Positions 26,430 to 35,333 of a stretch of 64,000 nt of DNA are shown here, piece after piece. Origin of the DNA: Planctomycetota bacterium (lineage in GTDB: Bacteria > Planctomycetota > Phycisphaerae > UBA1845 > UTPLA1); assembly GCA_015654675.1 (NCBI GenBank), contig JAATGM010000055.1, positions 1 through 64,000 of the forward strand, read 5' to 3'. The notes beneath the pieces are model-generated. The model had not been told where the DNA came from, ran no database searches, and worked only from the letters and a program-made list of their open reading frames with translations. Positions within the stretch are counted from its first letter, which is position 1; each line of letters opens with the position of its first letter. Both the position numbers and the translations under genes were made by a program.

Positions 26430-27623
26430 ATGGACCGTGCACTCTCGAAATCTATATTGGCGGCACTCGCGTTTTCGCTCTCGGGGCCCTCACTCGCGCG
26501 GGCGGGCGTGCAATTCATCGCGCTGGGTGATCTTCCCGGAAGTAGCGTCAGTAGCACCGGATACGGCGTAGCCAATCTTGGGGCCGCCGCCGTTGGCAGC
26601 AGTTCCTCACTTAGTTCCGGCAGTTCGACCGAAGCGTTTCGTTGGACGGCGCAATCCGGAATATCGGGGCTTGGTTCACTCGAAGGCGCGCCGTTCCAAA
26701 GCATCGCAACCGGCTTGTCGGCAAACGGACTCGTCGTAACCGGTTCGAGTATTTCACCGCGCGGGGGCGAGGCGTTCCGCTGGACCGCTGAGGGAAGGAT
26801 GGAGGCGCTCGGCGACCTTCCGGGTGGACCTGTAGACAGTTACGGTCGCGCGATTTCGGCCGACGGTACTACCGTGGTCGGCTATTCTTGGGGCTCCAGT
26901 CCCAACGGCTCCGAGGCATTTCGTTGGACGCGCGAGACCGGCATGCAACCGCTAGGACACCTGCCCGGCGGATTCGACGCCGGCGACGCCGCCGGCGTCT
27001 CAGGCGATGGCTCCGTCGTGGTCGGCTCCGCCCGTCGTTTCGACTTCGCGGGAGAGGCGTTTCGCTGGACCGAGCAGACCGGCATGGTTGGCTTGGGCGA
27101 CTTGCCAGGCGGTGGATTTCAAAGTTACGCCACCGCTGTCTCGGCTGACGGCGCCACGGTTGTCGGCCACAGCGCATCTTCTAACGGCTCGGAGGCGTTT
27201 CGTTGGACGGCCGGCGGCGGCATGGTCGGGCTGGGCGATCTGCCGGGCGGTCGATTCGAGAGTGATGCGCTTTCCGTCTCCGGCGATGGCTCGATGATCG
27301 TCGGGCGGGGGTATGTGCCCGCGCCGGGCGCGCCGTTGTTCAGTTCGCAAGCGGCTTTCCTTTGGACGCAACAGCGCGGCATGTTGAACCTGCGCGACCT
27401 GCTCATCAATGAATACGGAATTGACCTGGCCGGCTGGTGGCTGATCGACGCGCGCGGCATCTCGCCGGACGGGACGGCCATCATTGGCACGGCGACCAAC
27501 CCGGCCGGGAATCCGGAGGCGTACATGGTCGTCTTTCCCGAGCCGTCGGTAGTTACGCTGCTCGGCGTGGCTGCGGTAATGGGTCGATTGCGCGGGTCGC
27601 GATTTGGGGTTGGCCGCGACTGA
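26430..27623 (+). CDS. HAF-repeat extracellular protein with PEP-CTERM-like tail
   Basis: The 397-aa protein has a signal peptide (MDRALSKSILAALAFSLSG). It then has about six to seven HAF-type repeats of about 45 residues, each with GEAFRWT, MxxLGDLPGG and a following VSADGxxVVG, as in 'GLGDLPGGGFQSYATAVSAD'. The C-terminus has PEPSVVTLLGVAAVMGRLRG, a hydrophobic segment followed by Arg, which fits a PEP-CTERM sorting signal read by an exosortase. HAF repeats probably fold as a beta-propeller-like surface domain. The start at 26430 is chosen over 26427 because TATAAT lies 7 nt before it. No exosortase is encoded in the window. Confidence 0.88.
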   Translation: MDRALSKSILAALAFSLSGPSLARAGVQFIALGDLPGSSVSSTGYGVANLGAAAVGSSSSLSSGSSTEAFRWTAQSGISGLGSLEGAPFQSIATGLSANGLVVTGSSISPRGGEAFRWTAEGRMEALGDLPGGPVDSYGRAISADGTTVVGYSWGSSPNGSEAFRWTRETGMQPLGHLPGGFDAGDAAGVSGDGSVVVGSARRFDFAGEAFRWTEQTGMVGLGDLPGGGFQSYATAVSADGATVVGHSASSNGSEAFRWTAGGGMVGLGDLPGGRFESDALSVSGDGSMIVGRGYVPAPGAPLFSSQAAFLWTQQRGMLNLRDLLINEYGIDLAGWWLIDARGISPDGTAIIGTATNPAGNPEAYMVVFPEPSVVTLLGVAAVMGRLRGSRFGVGRD

Positions 27624-27935
27624 CGTCTGGTTGCCGGCGGGGGCTTTGGGTTTCTACCGGTCATCGTGAACCCACGTTTCGCTGATGCGAAGAATGGGGC
27701 GCTGGTTCTCCGAACTATCAGCCGGGCGGTTCTGACGCTTGATGTCGCGTTTCAATGGGGGCCAGCCAGCGGTTGCGATCTTTATCCCAGACTTCCCGAA
27801 AAAACTTCATTTCTTTTGTCCGCCGTTCAGTCAGGTCGTCGCATGGCGGGCTGAGAGGTTGGAAGTCGCTTCCGATTGTTCGGAGGCCGCCTCGCAGTTC
27901 GATTTTGCGTGATTCGTCACGACAGGGAGACAGCC
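27624..27935. other. Intergenic region between two exported-protein genes
   Basis: About 310 nt without a supported gene. The sequence is less GC-rich near 27785-27830, where a run of A (CGAAAAAACTTCATTTC) and TTTATCCC occur. A ribosome binding site GGGAGA precedes the next ATG at 27936. Confidence 0.5.
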
Positions 27936-29276
27936 ATGAAAACGCTCATTTTGAGCGCCATTGCCGCGTTAAGCATCGCGGGGAGCGTGAGCGCCCAGAC
28001 AGCATTTACCTATCAGGGTCAACTGAAGCAGGCCGGCCAGCCATTTACCGGAACGGCCGACATGAACTTCAATCTGTTTGATTCGGCGACCGGGCCGGGT
28101 TCGATCGGGGACGAGACGCACAACGGTGTGCAGGTAACCAACGGCACGTTCACCGTGGACATCGGCGGCAGCGGGGCCGGGTGGGATCTGAATCTTGCGG
28201 GGGATCTCTGGCTCGAAATCACCGTCAACGGAACTGTCATGACGCCGCGACAGAAGCTCATGCCTACGCCGCATGCGCTGACTTCCGACACCCTGAAACT
28301 GCCGTTCGACTCGACATCGAACAATTTTTCCAGCGTTCCGACCTTTAAGGTGCAGACGCAGGGGACGGGCGGAGCGATCTGGGGCGAATCTTCCAATACG
28401 GGAGCGAATGGCGTCAACGGTTACAACGTGGCGACGAGCGGCGCGGCGAGTGGCGTGCGCGGTGTGTCGAATTCACCAAGCGGTTACGGGGTGGTCGGCG
28501 TCAATCAATCGACGTCGAATCAGGCCGTGGGTGGATACTTCGAGACGACTTCGAAGTCGGGTCTGGCCCTCTGGGGGCGCGTGAACGGCGGCGGGGCACA
28601 CACGGGCAGCTACGCGGGCAACTTTGAGAACACGGCCACGACCGGGTTGGCGATCGGCGTTCAGGGGTACTGCACGAGCAACAATAATGGCTTCGGCGTT
28701 CGCGGGTGGCACGCGGCGTCGGGCGGATTCGGCGCGGGCGTTCTGGGGCACAGCGACAGTCCGGCTGGTTACGGCGGGTATTTCGAGCACGGCTCGTCGA
28801 ACGGCGTCGCGCTCTACGTCCAGGGCAAGGCGCAAGTGAAAGTGCTTCAAATTCTGGGCGGGTCGGATCTGGCTGAGGGCTTCGACGTGAACGGCGAGGT
28901 CCGGCCGGGCATGGTCGTGTCGATTGATCCGTGCGACACGGGCAAGCTGGCTGCCTCGACGCAGGCGTATGACAAGAGAGTCGCGGGCGTCGTCAGCGGC
29001 GCGGGCGGGGTGAACGTCGGCATGGTGATGGGACAGGCGGGTTCGGTGGCCGACGGCAAGCACCCGGTGGCGCTGAGCGGTCGGGTTTACTGCTGGGCGG
29101 TCGGTGGGGCGGACGGTGTCGAGCCGGGAGACCTGCTCACGACATCGGCGGTGGCCGGACACGCGATGAAGGCGACGGACGGTGACGCGGCGCACGGCGC
29201 GACGATCGGCAAAGCGATGTCGTCGCTGAAGCCGGGTGAGACGGGACTGGTGCTCGTGCTGGTCAACCTCCAGTAA
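27936..29276 (+). CDS. Exported repeat-containing surface protein with 'EGFDV' C-terminal domain
   Basis: The 446-aa protein starts MKTLILSAIAALSIAGSVSAQ, a signal peptide. Residues 20-130 (FTYQGQLKQAGQPFTGTADM, WLEITVNGT) look like a beta domain also seen in planctomycete and bacteroidete exported proteins. The middle (about 145-300) has short Gly-rich repeats such as GVRGVSNSPSGYGVVGVN and GVLGHSDSPAGYGGYFEH, probably a beta-helical or parallel-repeat region. The C-terminus begins LGGSDLAEGFDVNGEVRPGM and contains VAGVVSGAGGVNVGMVMG, a conserved domain of unknown role. RBS GGGAGA is present. It is 28 nt upstream of the zincin gene, likely cotranscribed. Confidence 0.78.
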   Translation: MKTLILSAIAALSIAGSVSAQTAFTYQGQLKQAGQPFTGTADMNFNLFDSATGPGSIGDETHNGVQVTNGTFTVDIGGSGAGWDLNLAGDLWLEITVNGTVMTPRQKLMPTPHALTSDTLKLPFDSTSNNFSSVPTFKVQTQGTGGAIWGESSNTGANGVNGYNVATSGAASGVRGVSNSPSGYGVVGVNQSTSNQAVGGYFETTSKSGLALWGRVNGGGAHTGSYAGNFENTATTGLAIGVQGYCTSNNNGFGVRGWHAASGGFGAGVLGHSDSPAGYGGYFEHGSSNGVALYVQGKAQVKVLQILGGSDLAEGFDVNGEVRPGMVVSIDPCDTGKLAASTQAYDKRVAGVVSGAGGVNVGMVMGQAGSVADGKHPVALSGRVYCWAVGGADGVEPGDLLTTSAVAGHAMKATDGDAAHGATIGKAMSSLKPGETGLVLVLVNLQ

Positions 29277-29304
29277 GCCAGGGAAGGAAGCAAAGGAACG
29301 AAAT

Positions 29305-30798
29305 ATGAAGACTCGAATACTAGGATTGATTGCAATGATGGCAGTCGGCGCGACGACGGGTGTAAATGCCCAGAGTCCGGCGACCAGCGCGAAACGTGTT
29401 TTTCAGGCGATGGAGCATCCCACGGCGCGGAATCTGACTCTGCAAAAGGGCGAATCGAGCGTCACGGCGGTCGAGGTCGACCTGAAGTTGATCGGCGAGC
29501 TCGCGAAGGGCGACGCCATCGTTCTGAATCCGGTGGAGAATTATCAGGCGACCGGCATTGTTGATTCGGTCGAGCTGATTGCCGGGAACCGGGTGGTGAC
29601 AGGCCATCTGGAAGGCGTGCCATACAGCGCGTTCACGTTTGCGGTGGTGAACGGGATTGCGGCGGCGAGCATCGACACGGTCAATGAGGGGCGCTATCTG
29701 CTGCGGTTTTCACCGGAGCAGGTTCAAGTCGTGTCGAAGGTGGATTCGGCGTCGCTGCCGGACTGTGGCGTCGATCACACGGGCACGTCGGCGGCGCACC
29801 GATCGGCGGTTCCGCCCAAGGGGTACGTCTCCGATGCTGATTTCGCGGCGGCGGCTGACGCTCCCACGGCTCGGGCGGGTTGCGGGCGGCCGGATCCGGT
29901 TTATGACCTGATGGTTTTCTACACGCCGGCGGTGATCGCGGCGGCTGGATCGGAATCGGCGGTTCAGTCCACCATTCTCGTGACGTTTCCGTCAATCAAC
30001 GCGAGCTATACGAACAGCTTGATTCATACGAGCGCCCGGCTGGTCTACATGGGCTTCGTCAACTACAACGAGAACGGCACGTTTGAGGATCACCGGAATC
30101 GCTTTCAGGATTTTGACGATGGGACGATGGACGTCGTCAATCAGTTACGCGATCAGTACCAGGCGGACATCCTGACGCTGCTGGTGAACGACGATGACGG
30201 GGGCACGTTGTGCGGGATGGCGTATTGCGCCACGGACCAGGACCTGGGATTCTGCGTGGTGAACTATGGCTGCGCCCAGACGAGCATGAGCTGGCAGCAC
30301 GAGATCGGGCACTTGCAGGGCTGTGCGCACGATCCGGCGAATGCCGGGCCGTGCGGACTGCATGATAACTCGCGCGGTTATCTGCTGACGGACACGCTGG
30401 GTAATCGGGTTCGTACGATCATGGCGTACAACGCGGCCCCGGGTTATCAGCGGATCAACTGGTTCTCGAATCCGAACGTGATGCGAAACGGCTCGGCCAT
30501 GGGGACACAGGCGGAGTATTACAACGCGGCCACGGTCGAAGAGACTCGCTTCGAAGTGGAGCGCTTCCGGTCATCGCGCTTCGACATGTGGGTTCGGTTT
30601 GACTATGGCGGGCAGCAGACCGGCCTCTATGAAATGCCCTTCCAGACGCTTGGTGCGGCGCAGGGGTGGTGCTTCGACGCGCCGGCTTTGGCGATGCCGA
30701 CGGTGCACCTGCAGCCGGGAAATTCCACGGAGCGGCCGACACTTTCGAAACCCATGATCGTCGACTGCTGCGGTGGAATTGCGACCATCGGGCTCTAG
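29305..30798 (+). CDS. Exported zincin metalloprotease (HExxHxxxxxHD)
   Basis: The 497-aa protein starts MKTRILGLIAMMAVGATTGVN, a signal peptide. A propeptide-like region of about 170 residues precedes the catalytic domain, which starts near residue 190 (CGRPDPVYDLMVFYTPAVIA). His332, Glu333, His336 and His342 form HEIGHLQGCAHD, the extended zinc motif of metzincins, and IMAYN about 35 residues later probably supplies the Met-turn. The C-terminus (WVRFDYGGQQTGLYEMPF) is an additional beta domain. Many Cys suggest disulfides outside the cytosol. RBS AAGGAA lies before the ATG. Confidence 0.88.
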   Translation: MKTRILGLIAMMAVGATTGVNAQSPATSAKRVFQAMEHPTARNLTLQKGESSVTAVEVDLKLIGELAKGDAIVLNPVENYQATGIVDSVELIAGNRVVTGHLEGVPYSAFTFAVVNGIAAASIDTVNEGRYLLRFSPEQVQVVSKVDSASLPDCGVDHTGTSAAHRSAVPPKGYVSDADFAAAADAPTARAGCGRPDPVYDLMVFYTPAVIAAAGSESAVQSTILVTFPSINASYTNSLIHTSARLVYMGFVNYNENGTFEDHRNRFQDFDDGTMDVVNQLRDQYQADILTLLVNDDDGGTLCGMAYCATDQDLGFCVVNYGCAQTSMSWQHEIGHLQGCAHDPANAGPCGLHDNSRGYLLTDTLGNRVRTIMAYNAAPGYQRINWFSNPNVMRNGSAMGTQAEYYNAATVEETRFEVERFRSSRFDMWVRFDYGGQQTGLYEMPFQTLGAAQGWCFDAPALAMPTVHLQPGNSTERPTLSKPMIVDCCGGIATIGL

Positions 30799-30885
30799 GA
30801 ATCGTCCAGGTAAATTGGAATTTGTTAGACTTTATAAACTCCGATGGGCCGAGACTCGGCCCGTCGTTTCTGAAAGGAATTCATC

Positions 30886-31311
30886 ATGCGACGAATCATG
30901 AGAACTATTTCGCTGCTGCTGGCGACGCTCGTATTGACCACCGCGGCACGGGCTGGATTTGATATTCCGTGGAGTTCGATCGATGGAGGCGGATCGCAGC
31001 ACATGACGGGCGGCGTGTTCGAGTTGTCGGGCACGACGGGACAATGGGATGCGGGCGCGTCGATGGCCGGTGGGGCGTGGCAGGTCGCGGGCGGATTCTG
31101 GCCCGGCGTCTCCGTCAGCAGTTGCGGATGTCCGGCGGATCTTAATCACGACGGCAAGATCAATGGTGGGGATATTCAGAGTTTTGTGCGATGCATGACG
31201 AGTCCGGGCGGAGATTGCGGTTGTGCTGACTTGAATGGCAGCGGCAACGTCGGCGCCGCGGACCTTTCGTTGTTCATCAGTGCGCTGACGGCCGGCGGGA
31301 TTTGCTCCTGA
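30886..31311 (+). CDS. Exported protein with dockerin-like Ca2+-binding repeats
   Basis: The 141-aa protein has a signal peptide (MRRIMRTISLLLATLVLTTAARA). A roughly 55-residue region (SIDGGGSQHMTGGVFELSGT, then GGAWQVAGGFWPG) follows, of a type widespread in planctomycete surface proteins. Two dockerin-type loops follow, DLNHDGKINGGDIQSF and DLNGSGNVGAADLSLF, in which the Asp/Asn ligands of an EF-hand-like calcium site are conserved. CGCPADL and CGCADL add cysteines. Such loops mediate cohesin contacts in cellulosomes, but here the partner is unknown. AAAGGAAT lies about 8 nt upstream of the ATG. Confidence 0.85.
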   Translation: MRRIMRTISLLLATLVLTTAARAGFDIPWSSIDGGGSQHMTGGVFELSGTTGQWDAGASMAGGAWQVAGGFWPGVSVSSCGCPADLNHDGKINGGDIQSFVRCMTSPGGDCGCADLNGSGNVGAADLSLFISALTAGGICS

Positions 31312-31807
31312 CGGAGACTCGGTCGGCTGAATTTCAGGATTGAGACGGCATTTCGTTGTGTGCCGGCTGATGAACGCTCGACGTACCCTCTGATGGGTGG
31401 TCGGCCAGATCAGCTCGGTTGCAACGAAATGCTGTCGTTTGCCTAACGCGGAATTCAGCCAACCGATTAGCGGTAGACCATCCGCACTCTTGATCAAAGC
31501 GATTGGCGATAGTTGGGCCATTGGCCGGGGCTGCATCTTCTGCGCGTAGGGGCGGCGGGGTTGGGGCCGATGTTAGAAACGTGTCAATTGGCGAGGCGCT
31601 GATCGGAGCCGTGGGTGCGGGGGCTATCATATTGTTGTTCCTGCGGTCGGCGGCGGCCACTAAGCGTCGCCTGGAAGCGGAACGGCAGGTGGCTGGTGAG
31701 CGGACAGGCCCGGGCACGCGTAGCTGAGTTGTCGAAGTGAAAGGTTGTCTTATGGGTCCGGCGCGCGTAGATTTCCATAGAAGGATGCGAGTGCCGGTTC
31801 GACATTC
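31312..31807. other. Intergenic region, mostly without supported genes
   Basis: About 500 nt. The only candidate is a short membrane-like reading frame (31581-31727). The rest, including possible minus-strand frames, has no signal peptide, family feature or ribosome binding site that I can support. Confidence 0.45.
31581..31727 (+). CDS. Possible 48-aa membrane protein
   Basis: A GTG at 31581 would give VSIGEALIGAVGAGAIILLF followed by LRSAAATKRRLEAERQ and a short tail: one hydrophobic helix and a basic flank. No clear ribosome binding site is visible and longer upstream starts (TTG 31503) are possible. It may be chance. Confidence 0.3.
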   Translation: MSIGEALIGAVGAGAIILLFLRSAAATKRRLEAERQVAGERTGPGTRS

Positions 31808-32818
31808 ATGAGCGATCGATCAACACGATTTTCTGGACTTTCGGCCTGGATCAGTTTTGTCCAGGTGCTGGTGCCCTTGTCGGCCATCGTTCTGGCGATC
31901 GCGGCAGTAGTCGGGCACCCGGAATGGACCGGTTGGCAACGGGCCGAGGTGGCGGCCGGCGTGGTGCTGGTGGTGGGCGTGGCCGAGGCGCTGCTCGCTT
32001 CGATCGGGGTGATCCTCAAGATTGAATCGACGATGTTCAGGACGCATGACCTGGTGATGGACATGCGCGATACGGCCACGAAGCAGACGAAGCAGCTTGC
32101 GGAGGTTGCTGAGCAATCGCGGTTGTCGGATCTGGCGCGGGCGATTTCATCGCGCGAACAGGAGCGCGATCTGATTCGACGGGCGTTTAACGAATCGCTG
32201 ATCGGCGGAGACTTCGAGGCGGCATACTATCTGGCGGACACGCTGGAGAACCGGCACGGCTATAAGCAGGAGGCCGAGAAGCTGCGGCGCGAACTTTCGG
32301 CGATGCGACGGACCTCTGAGGAGCAGTACATCGCGGAGAGCGTCGACCGCGTCAACCAGCTTGTCGGCGACCATGAATGGGAGAAGGCGCGAGTCGAAGC
32401 TGAGCGGCTTGTGAAACTCTATCCGGCCATGGACGAGATTCAGCGTCTGCCGGAAGCATTGCGGCAAAGGCGAACGGAGCACAAGCGGCGACTGCTCAAG
32501 GCGTGGGACGAGTCGGTTCAGCGGAATGAGATCGATCGCGGGATCGCGCTGCTTCGGGAGTTGGATCAGTATCTGACGCCGAACGAAGCGGCGGCGCTCG
32601 AAGAGTCGGCGCGCGGCGTGTTTCGCGCGAAATTGCACAACATGGGCGTTCAGTTTTCGCTGGCCGTGACAGAGAAGAACTGGGGGACGGCGCTTCAGAT
32701 CGGGCAGGATATCGTGAGCGAGTTTCCGAACACGCGAATGGCGGCGGAAGTCTTGGAACACCTCGACACACTCAAGTCGCGGGCGGCCCGCAGCATGGAA
32801 GCGGCGGTCGAGGGGTAG
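31808..32818 (+). CDS. Membrane protein with long helical/coiled-coil C-terminus
   Basis: The 336-aa protein has two membrane helices (about 12-34 and 46-66, ISFVQVLVPLSAIVLAIAAV). A long cytosolic alpha-helical region follows (residues 75-330) that contains coiled-coil (SREQERDLIRRAFNESL, EAEKLRRELSAMRRTSEEQY) and then two or three TPR-like helix pairs (WEKARVEAERLVKLYPAMDE, WGTALQIGQDIVSEFPNTRM). I infer a scaffold role at the membrane. The family is not recognised and no partner is suggested by the neighbours. The ATG at 31808 is weakly supported by an upstream RBS. Confidence 0.75.
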   Translation: MSDRSTRFSGLSAWISFVQVLVPLSAIVLAIAAVVGHPEWTGWQRAEVAAGVVLVVGVAEALLASIGVILKIESTMFRTHDLVMDMRDTATKQTKQLAEVAEQSRLSDLARAISSREQERDLIRRAFNESLIGGDFEAAYYLADTLENRHGYKQEAEKLRRELSAMRRTSEEQYIAESVDRVNQLVGDHEWEKARVEAERLVKLYPAMDEIQRLPEALRQRRTEHKRRLLKAWDESVQRNEIDRGIALLRELDQYLTPNEAAALEESARGVFRAKLHNMGVQFSLAVTEKNWGTALQIGQDIVSEFPNTRMAAEVLEHLDTLKSRAARSMEAAVEG

Positions 32819-33015
32819 CGGCCAGCCGATCAATAGCGGCTAATTCTGGCTGTTTTTGCGCATCATTCGGTGAGATTTGAGGTTGGGTTCAACGGGGCAC
32901 TGCGGGCGTCGGTCATTCTTGCCGAAGCGTCCCGCCGATAGCACACATAGATCGAAAAGCCGATAAGATCGCGCCTGTTCTAAATCGACAATCTTTGCCA
33001 GGAGGGCAACTCGTC

Positions 33016-34119
33016 ATGTCACCACGCAGTCCTGAAGATGCGACGTTCGGGGTTGGGCGCTTTGCGTTCGTGCTGATCGCGGCGGGTCTCGCGGCGGCTG
33101 GACTCTCGGGCTGTTTGCAGGACGAGGATCCGAACACGTTTCACGTCGAAGGCCGCGCGCCTTCTTCTCCGCCGCGGCCGGTGACCGGGGCTTATGGCTA
33201 TCCGTCGGAGCCGCCGGTGCTGGATTCGCTGGCACTCAAAGACTTTGTGGAGAAGTTCCCGGGGCGGGTGGTGCTGCTGGATTTCTGGGCGAGCTGGTGC
33301 TCGCGTTGCCGCGAAGAGATGCCGCGCGTGGTAGAGCTGCAGAGCGAGCTGCAGTCGTCGGGCTTCCAGGTGATTTCGTGCAACCTGGACGAGACGTCCA
33401 AATGGACGACGGAGACGGTGCCGTTCTTGAAGAGCGTCTCGGCAAATTTTCCGTGCGTGTCAGTGCCGCGAACCGCGAAAAGCCCATTGCGGGGCTGGCT
33501 GGATCCGAACTGGACTTATGCGCTGCCGGGGCGATTCGTGATCGGGGCGGACGGCGTGGTGCTGGCGCGGCTGACGGAGTCGGCGTCGATTGAGCAGGTT
33601 CGGGCGGAGGTCGAGAAGGCGATTGGCGGGGCGGGCACAGAGCCATCGATCGCGGCGCGCGGCAAGAGCGGGATGGAAATGCGCGCGAAGTTGATCGAGT
33701 GTTCGACGGGGAAGGTGACAAGCTTCCCGGCACTGTTTTCAAGCTCGTCCAACAGCGGCGAATTGGGCACCAAGGTGGCCGAGGCAGTTGGTGGGAAAGT
33801 GACGAACCGGACGCGGCGGATCAGCATTTTGCCGGTGGGGAGCAGCGGAAAATCGCCGGCGGCGGGGGTACTCAGTGAAGCGGTGGCCGATTCGATGATC
33901 GCACGTCTTCGGAAGCTTGGGTACATGGACATCATGGAGCCGGCGGAATCGCGGCAGGTGATGGAGAACAAGCAGCTTTCGACGGCGGCAGTGGAGTTTG
34001 ATCCGAGCGTGGTGGCGGGGAACTTCAGCGCGGATTACGTGGTGGCGTGCTGGATGAGCGGAAATGTCGCGGGGGCGACGGCATCGGCCGAGCCGGGCAG
34101 CCGGCGCGCCAAGCCGTGA
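33016..34119 (+). CDS. Lipoprotein with TlpA-like thioredoxin domain and C-terminal extension
   Basis: The 367-aa protein starts at the ATG at 33016, with AGGAGG ten nt upstream. A lipoprotein signal ends GLSGC near residue 34. A thioredoxin-like domain (about 70-205) has VVLLDFWASWCSRCREEMPR with the CxxC pair, as in TlpA/ResA, plus YALPGRFVIGADGVVLARL. The C-terminal 140 residues (GKVTSFPALFSSSSNSGELG, RRISILPVGSSGKSP, SMIARLRKLGYMDIMEPAES) resemble the FlgO/CsgG-like fold that follows some lipoproteins. Probably an exported thiol reductase with an added binding domain. Confidence 0.85.
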   Translation: MSPRSPEDATFGVGRFAFVLIAAGLAAAGLSGCLQDEDPNTFHVEGRAPSSPPRPVTGAYGYPSEPPVLDSLALKDFVEKFPGRVVLLDFWASWCSRCREEMPRVVELQSELQSSGFQVISCNLDETSKWTTETVPFLKSVSANFPCVSVPRTAKSPLRGWLDPNWTYALPGRFVIGADGVVLARLTESASIEQVRAEVEKAIGGAGTEPSIAARGKSGMEMRAKLIECSTGKVTSFPALFSSSSNSGELGTKVAEAVGGKVTNRTRRISILPVGSSGKSPAAGVLSEAVADSMIARLRKLGYMDIMEPAESRQVMENKQLSTAAVEFDPSVVAGNFSADYVVACWMSGNVAGATASAEPGSRRAKP

Positions 34120-34140
34120 CTTTGGGGTACGTCAAAATAA

Positions 34141-34553
34141 ATCGCAGAGCGGGCCGGTAAGCCGAATTCTGTTCCGCCTTTCGGCGGCGGCGACCATCTA
34201 TCTGGGCCGGCGATTACTCGCCGGCTCGAGCGCCCTACCCGCAGCTCGTAACGACGCGGGCCGCGTCTGGCTGCCTATTTGGACTTGCTGGCGGTGGGGT
34301 TTTCCATGCCGTTCGCCTCGCGGCGGACGCGGTGCGCTCTTACCGCACCTTTTCACCCTTGCCTGTGAACCGCGCCATCGATCGGTCACGTGTGACGATC
34401 GGTGGGCGAAACCATCGGCGGTGTATTTTCTGTGGCACTATCCCTGGCATCACTGCCGGTGGCCGTTAGCCATCACCGTGCCCTGCCCAGTTCGGACTTT
34501 CCTCCCGATTGGCCTTTCAGCCGATCGAGCGGCCGCCTAGCCCGCTCTGCGAT
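34141..34553 (-). ncRNA. rnpB: RNase P RNA (bacterial type A)
   Basis: The catalytic RNA of ribonuclease P, which matures tRNA 5' ends. On the minus strand the invariant GAGGAAAGTCC is at 34504-34494, 50 nt from the 5' end, followed by GGGCAGGGCACGG. The invariant 3' element ACAGAATTCGGCTTAC is at 34172-34157. The ends pair as a 14-bp P1 helix (34553-34540 with 34154-34141, GCAGAGCGGGC core). Length about 413 nt is normal for type A. Ends are inferred from P1 pairing. A TACAAT -10 box lies 7 nt upstream of the 5' end. Confidence 0.93.
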
Positions 34554-34560
34554 GGAAGAC

Positions 34561-34566
34561 ATTGTA
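34561..34566 (-). promoter_or_regulatory. -10 box TACAAT of rnpB
   Basis: TACAAT in the context CCGCGTTACAAT on the minus strand ends 7 nt before the P1-defined 5' end of rnpB. This gives a position-anchored -10 element and the same GCGTTACAAT word recurs upstream of the zinc-ribbon genes. A weak CAAACC lies 18 nt further upstream. Confidence 0.65.
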
Positions 34567-34634
34567 ACGCGGGAAACTGGACGCGGTTTGGAAAAGGAGT
34601 GGGGTCCAGAGGAGCTTTATTGTGCCGGCTGTGA

Positions 34635-35321
34635 TTATGTACGCGCGGAATTTCGATTCGCGAGTTGGCGGACAGCCAGGCCGAGGGCGACGCCGAAGAT
34701 GAGGTGTGCGCTGAGGGTCGCGGCGATGAATGTGGGCGTCACGTGGATGCCGAAGATGCGGGGGTAGGGGGTTGCGAGCATCGCCAGTTCGAGGCCGGTG
34801 GCGAAGACGACGGCCCAGAGCCAACTGCGGCGGCGCTGATCGCCGATGAGTGCGAGGTACATCACGCCGAATGTAATTCCGTTGCTGAAGTGGTACGTCC
34901 AGCCGAGCAGTTGAGCGGCGAGGGAGTAGTCCGGCTGTTCGATTGGCTGGCCCAGAAGCATCGCGCCGAAACGGGGGAAAACTTTGAATAGATTGAGGGG
35001 CGGCACGAGCGCGTCGATGTGCCACGCGCGGGCAAAGACGAAGGGGAGGCGGAAAACGTCATAGGCGACGGCGGCGAGAAAGCCGGCCAGCGCGCCGATG
35101 AGGACGGCGCGATAAAGGCGTTGATCGCCGCGCGCGCGATCGACGGCGGCCAATGCGATGAGGAGAAGCGTGGCGGGCGTCAATATCCAAATCGCGAATG
35201 CGCGCATCGGACACACGCGATAGAAGTCGGCGAGCAGGCAGGCGATGCTGGCAGCGGCGAGTATAAAGACGAGGGTGCGGCCGGCCAGATTCCAGGTCGG
35301 GATGGGCGCTGGGCGGGTCAT
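34635..35321 (-). CDS. Polytopic membrane protein, unknown function
   Basis: The 228-aa protein has about six membrane helices (for example LVFILAAASIACLLADFYRV and ATLLLIALAAVDRARG at the start, and HLIFGVALGLAVRQLA at the end). A conserved-looking segment WTYHFSNGITFGVMYLALIG is in the middle, where His and Asn lie in the membrane. The family is not recognised. It begins 12 nt after a 53-aa gene on the same strand, and stops just past the rnpB promoter region. Confidence 0.75.
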   Translation of the reverse strand: MTRPAPIPTWNLAGRTLVFILAAASIACLLADFYRVCPMRAFAIWILTPATLLLIALAAVDRARGDQRLYRAVLIGALAGFLAAVAYDVFRLPFVFARAWHIDALVPPLNLFKVFPRFGAMLLGQPIEQPDYSLAAQLLGWTYHFSNGITFGVMYLALIGDQRRRSWLWAVVFATGLELAMLATPYPRIFGIHVTPTFIAATLSAHLIFGVALGLAVRQLANRNSART

Positions 35322-35333
35322 GTCGGGTTGAGA

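Noticed and set aside
31334-31717. Minus-strand frame of 127 codons
   Set aside because: Low-complexity Ala/Pro/Arg composition, no RBS, overlaps a more plausible membrane helix frame on the plus strand.
34064-34540. Plus-strand protein over rnpB
   Set aside because: The region is RNase P RNA on the minus strand; the frame is accidental.
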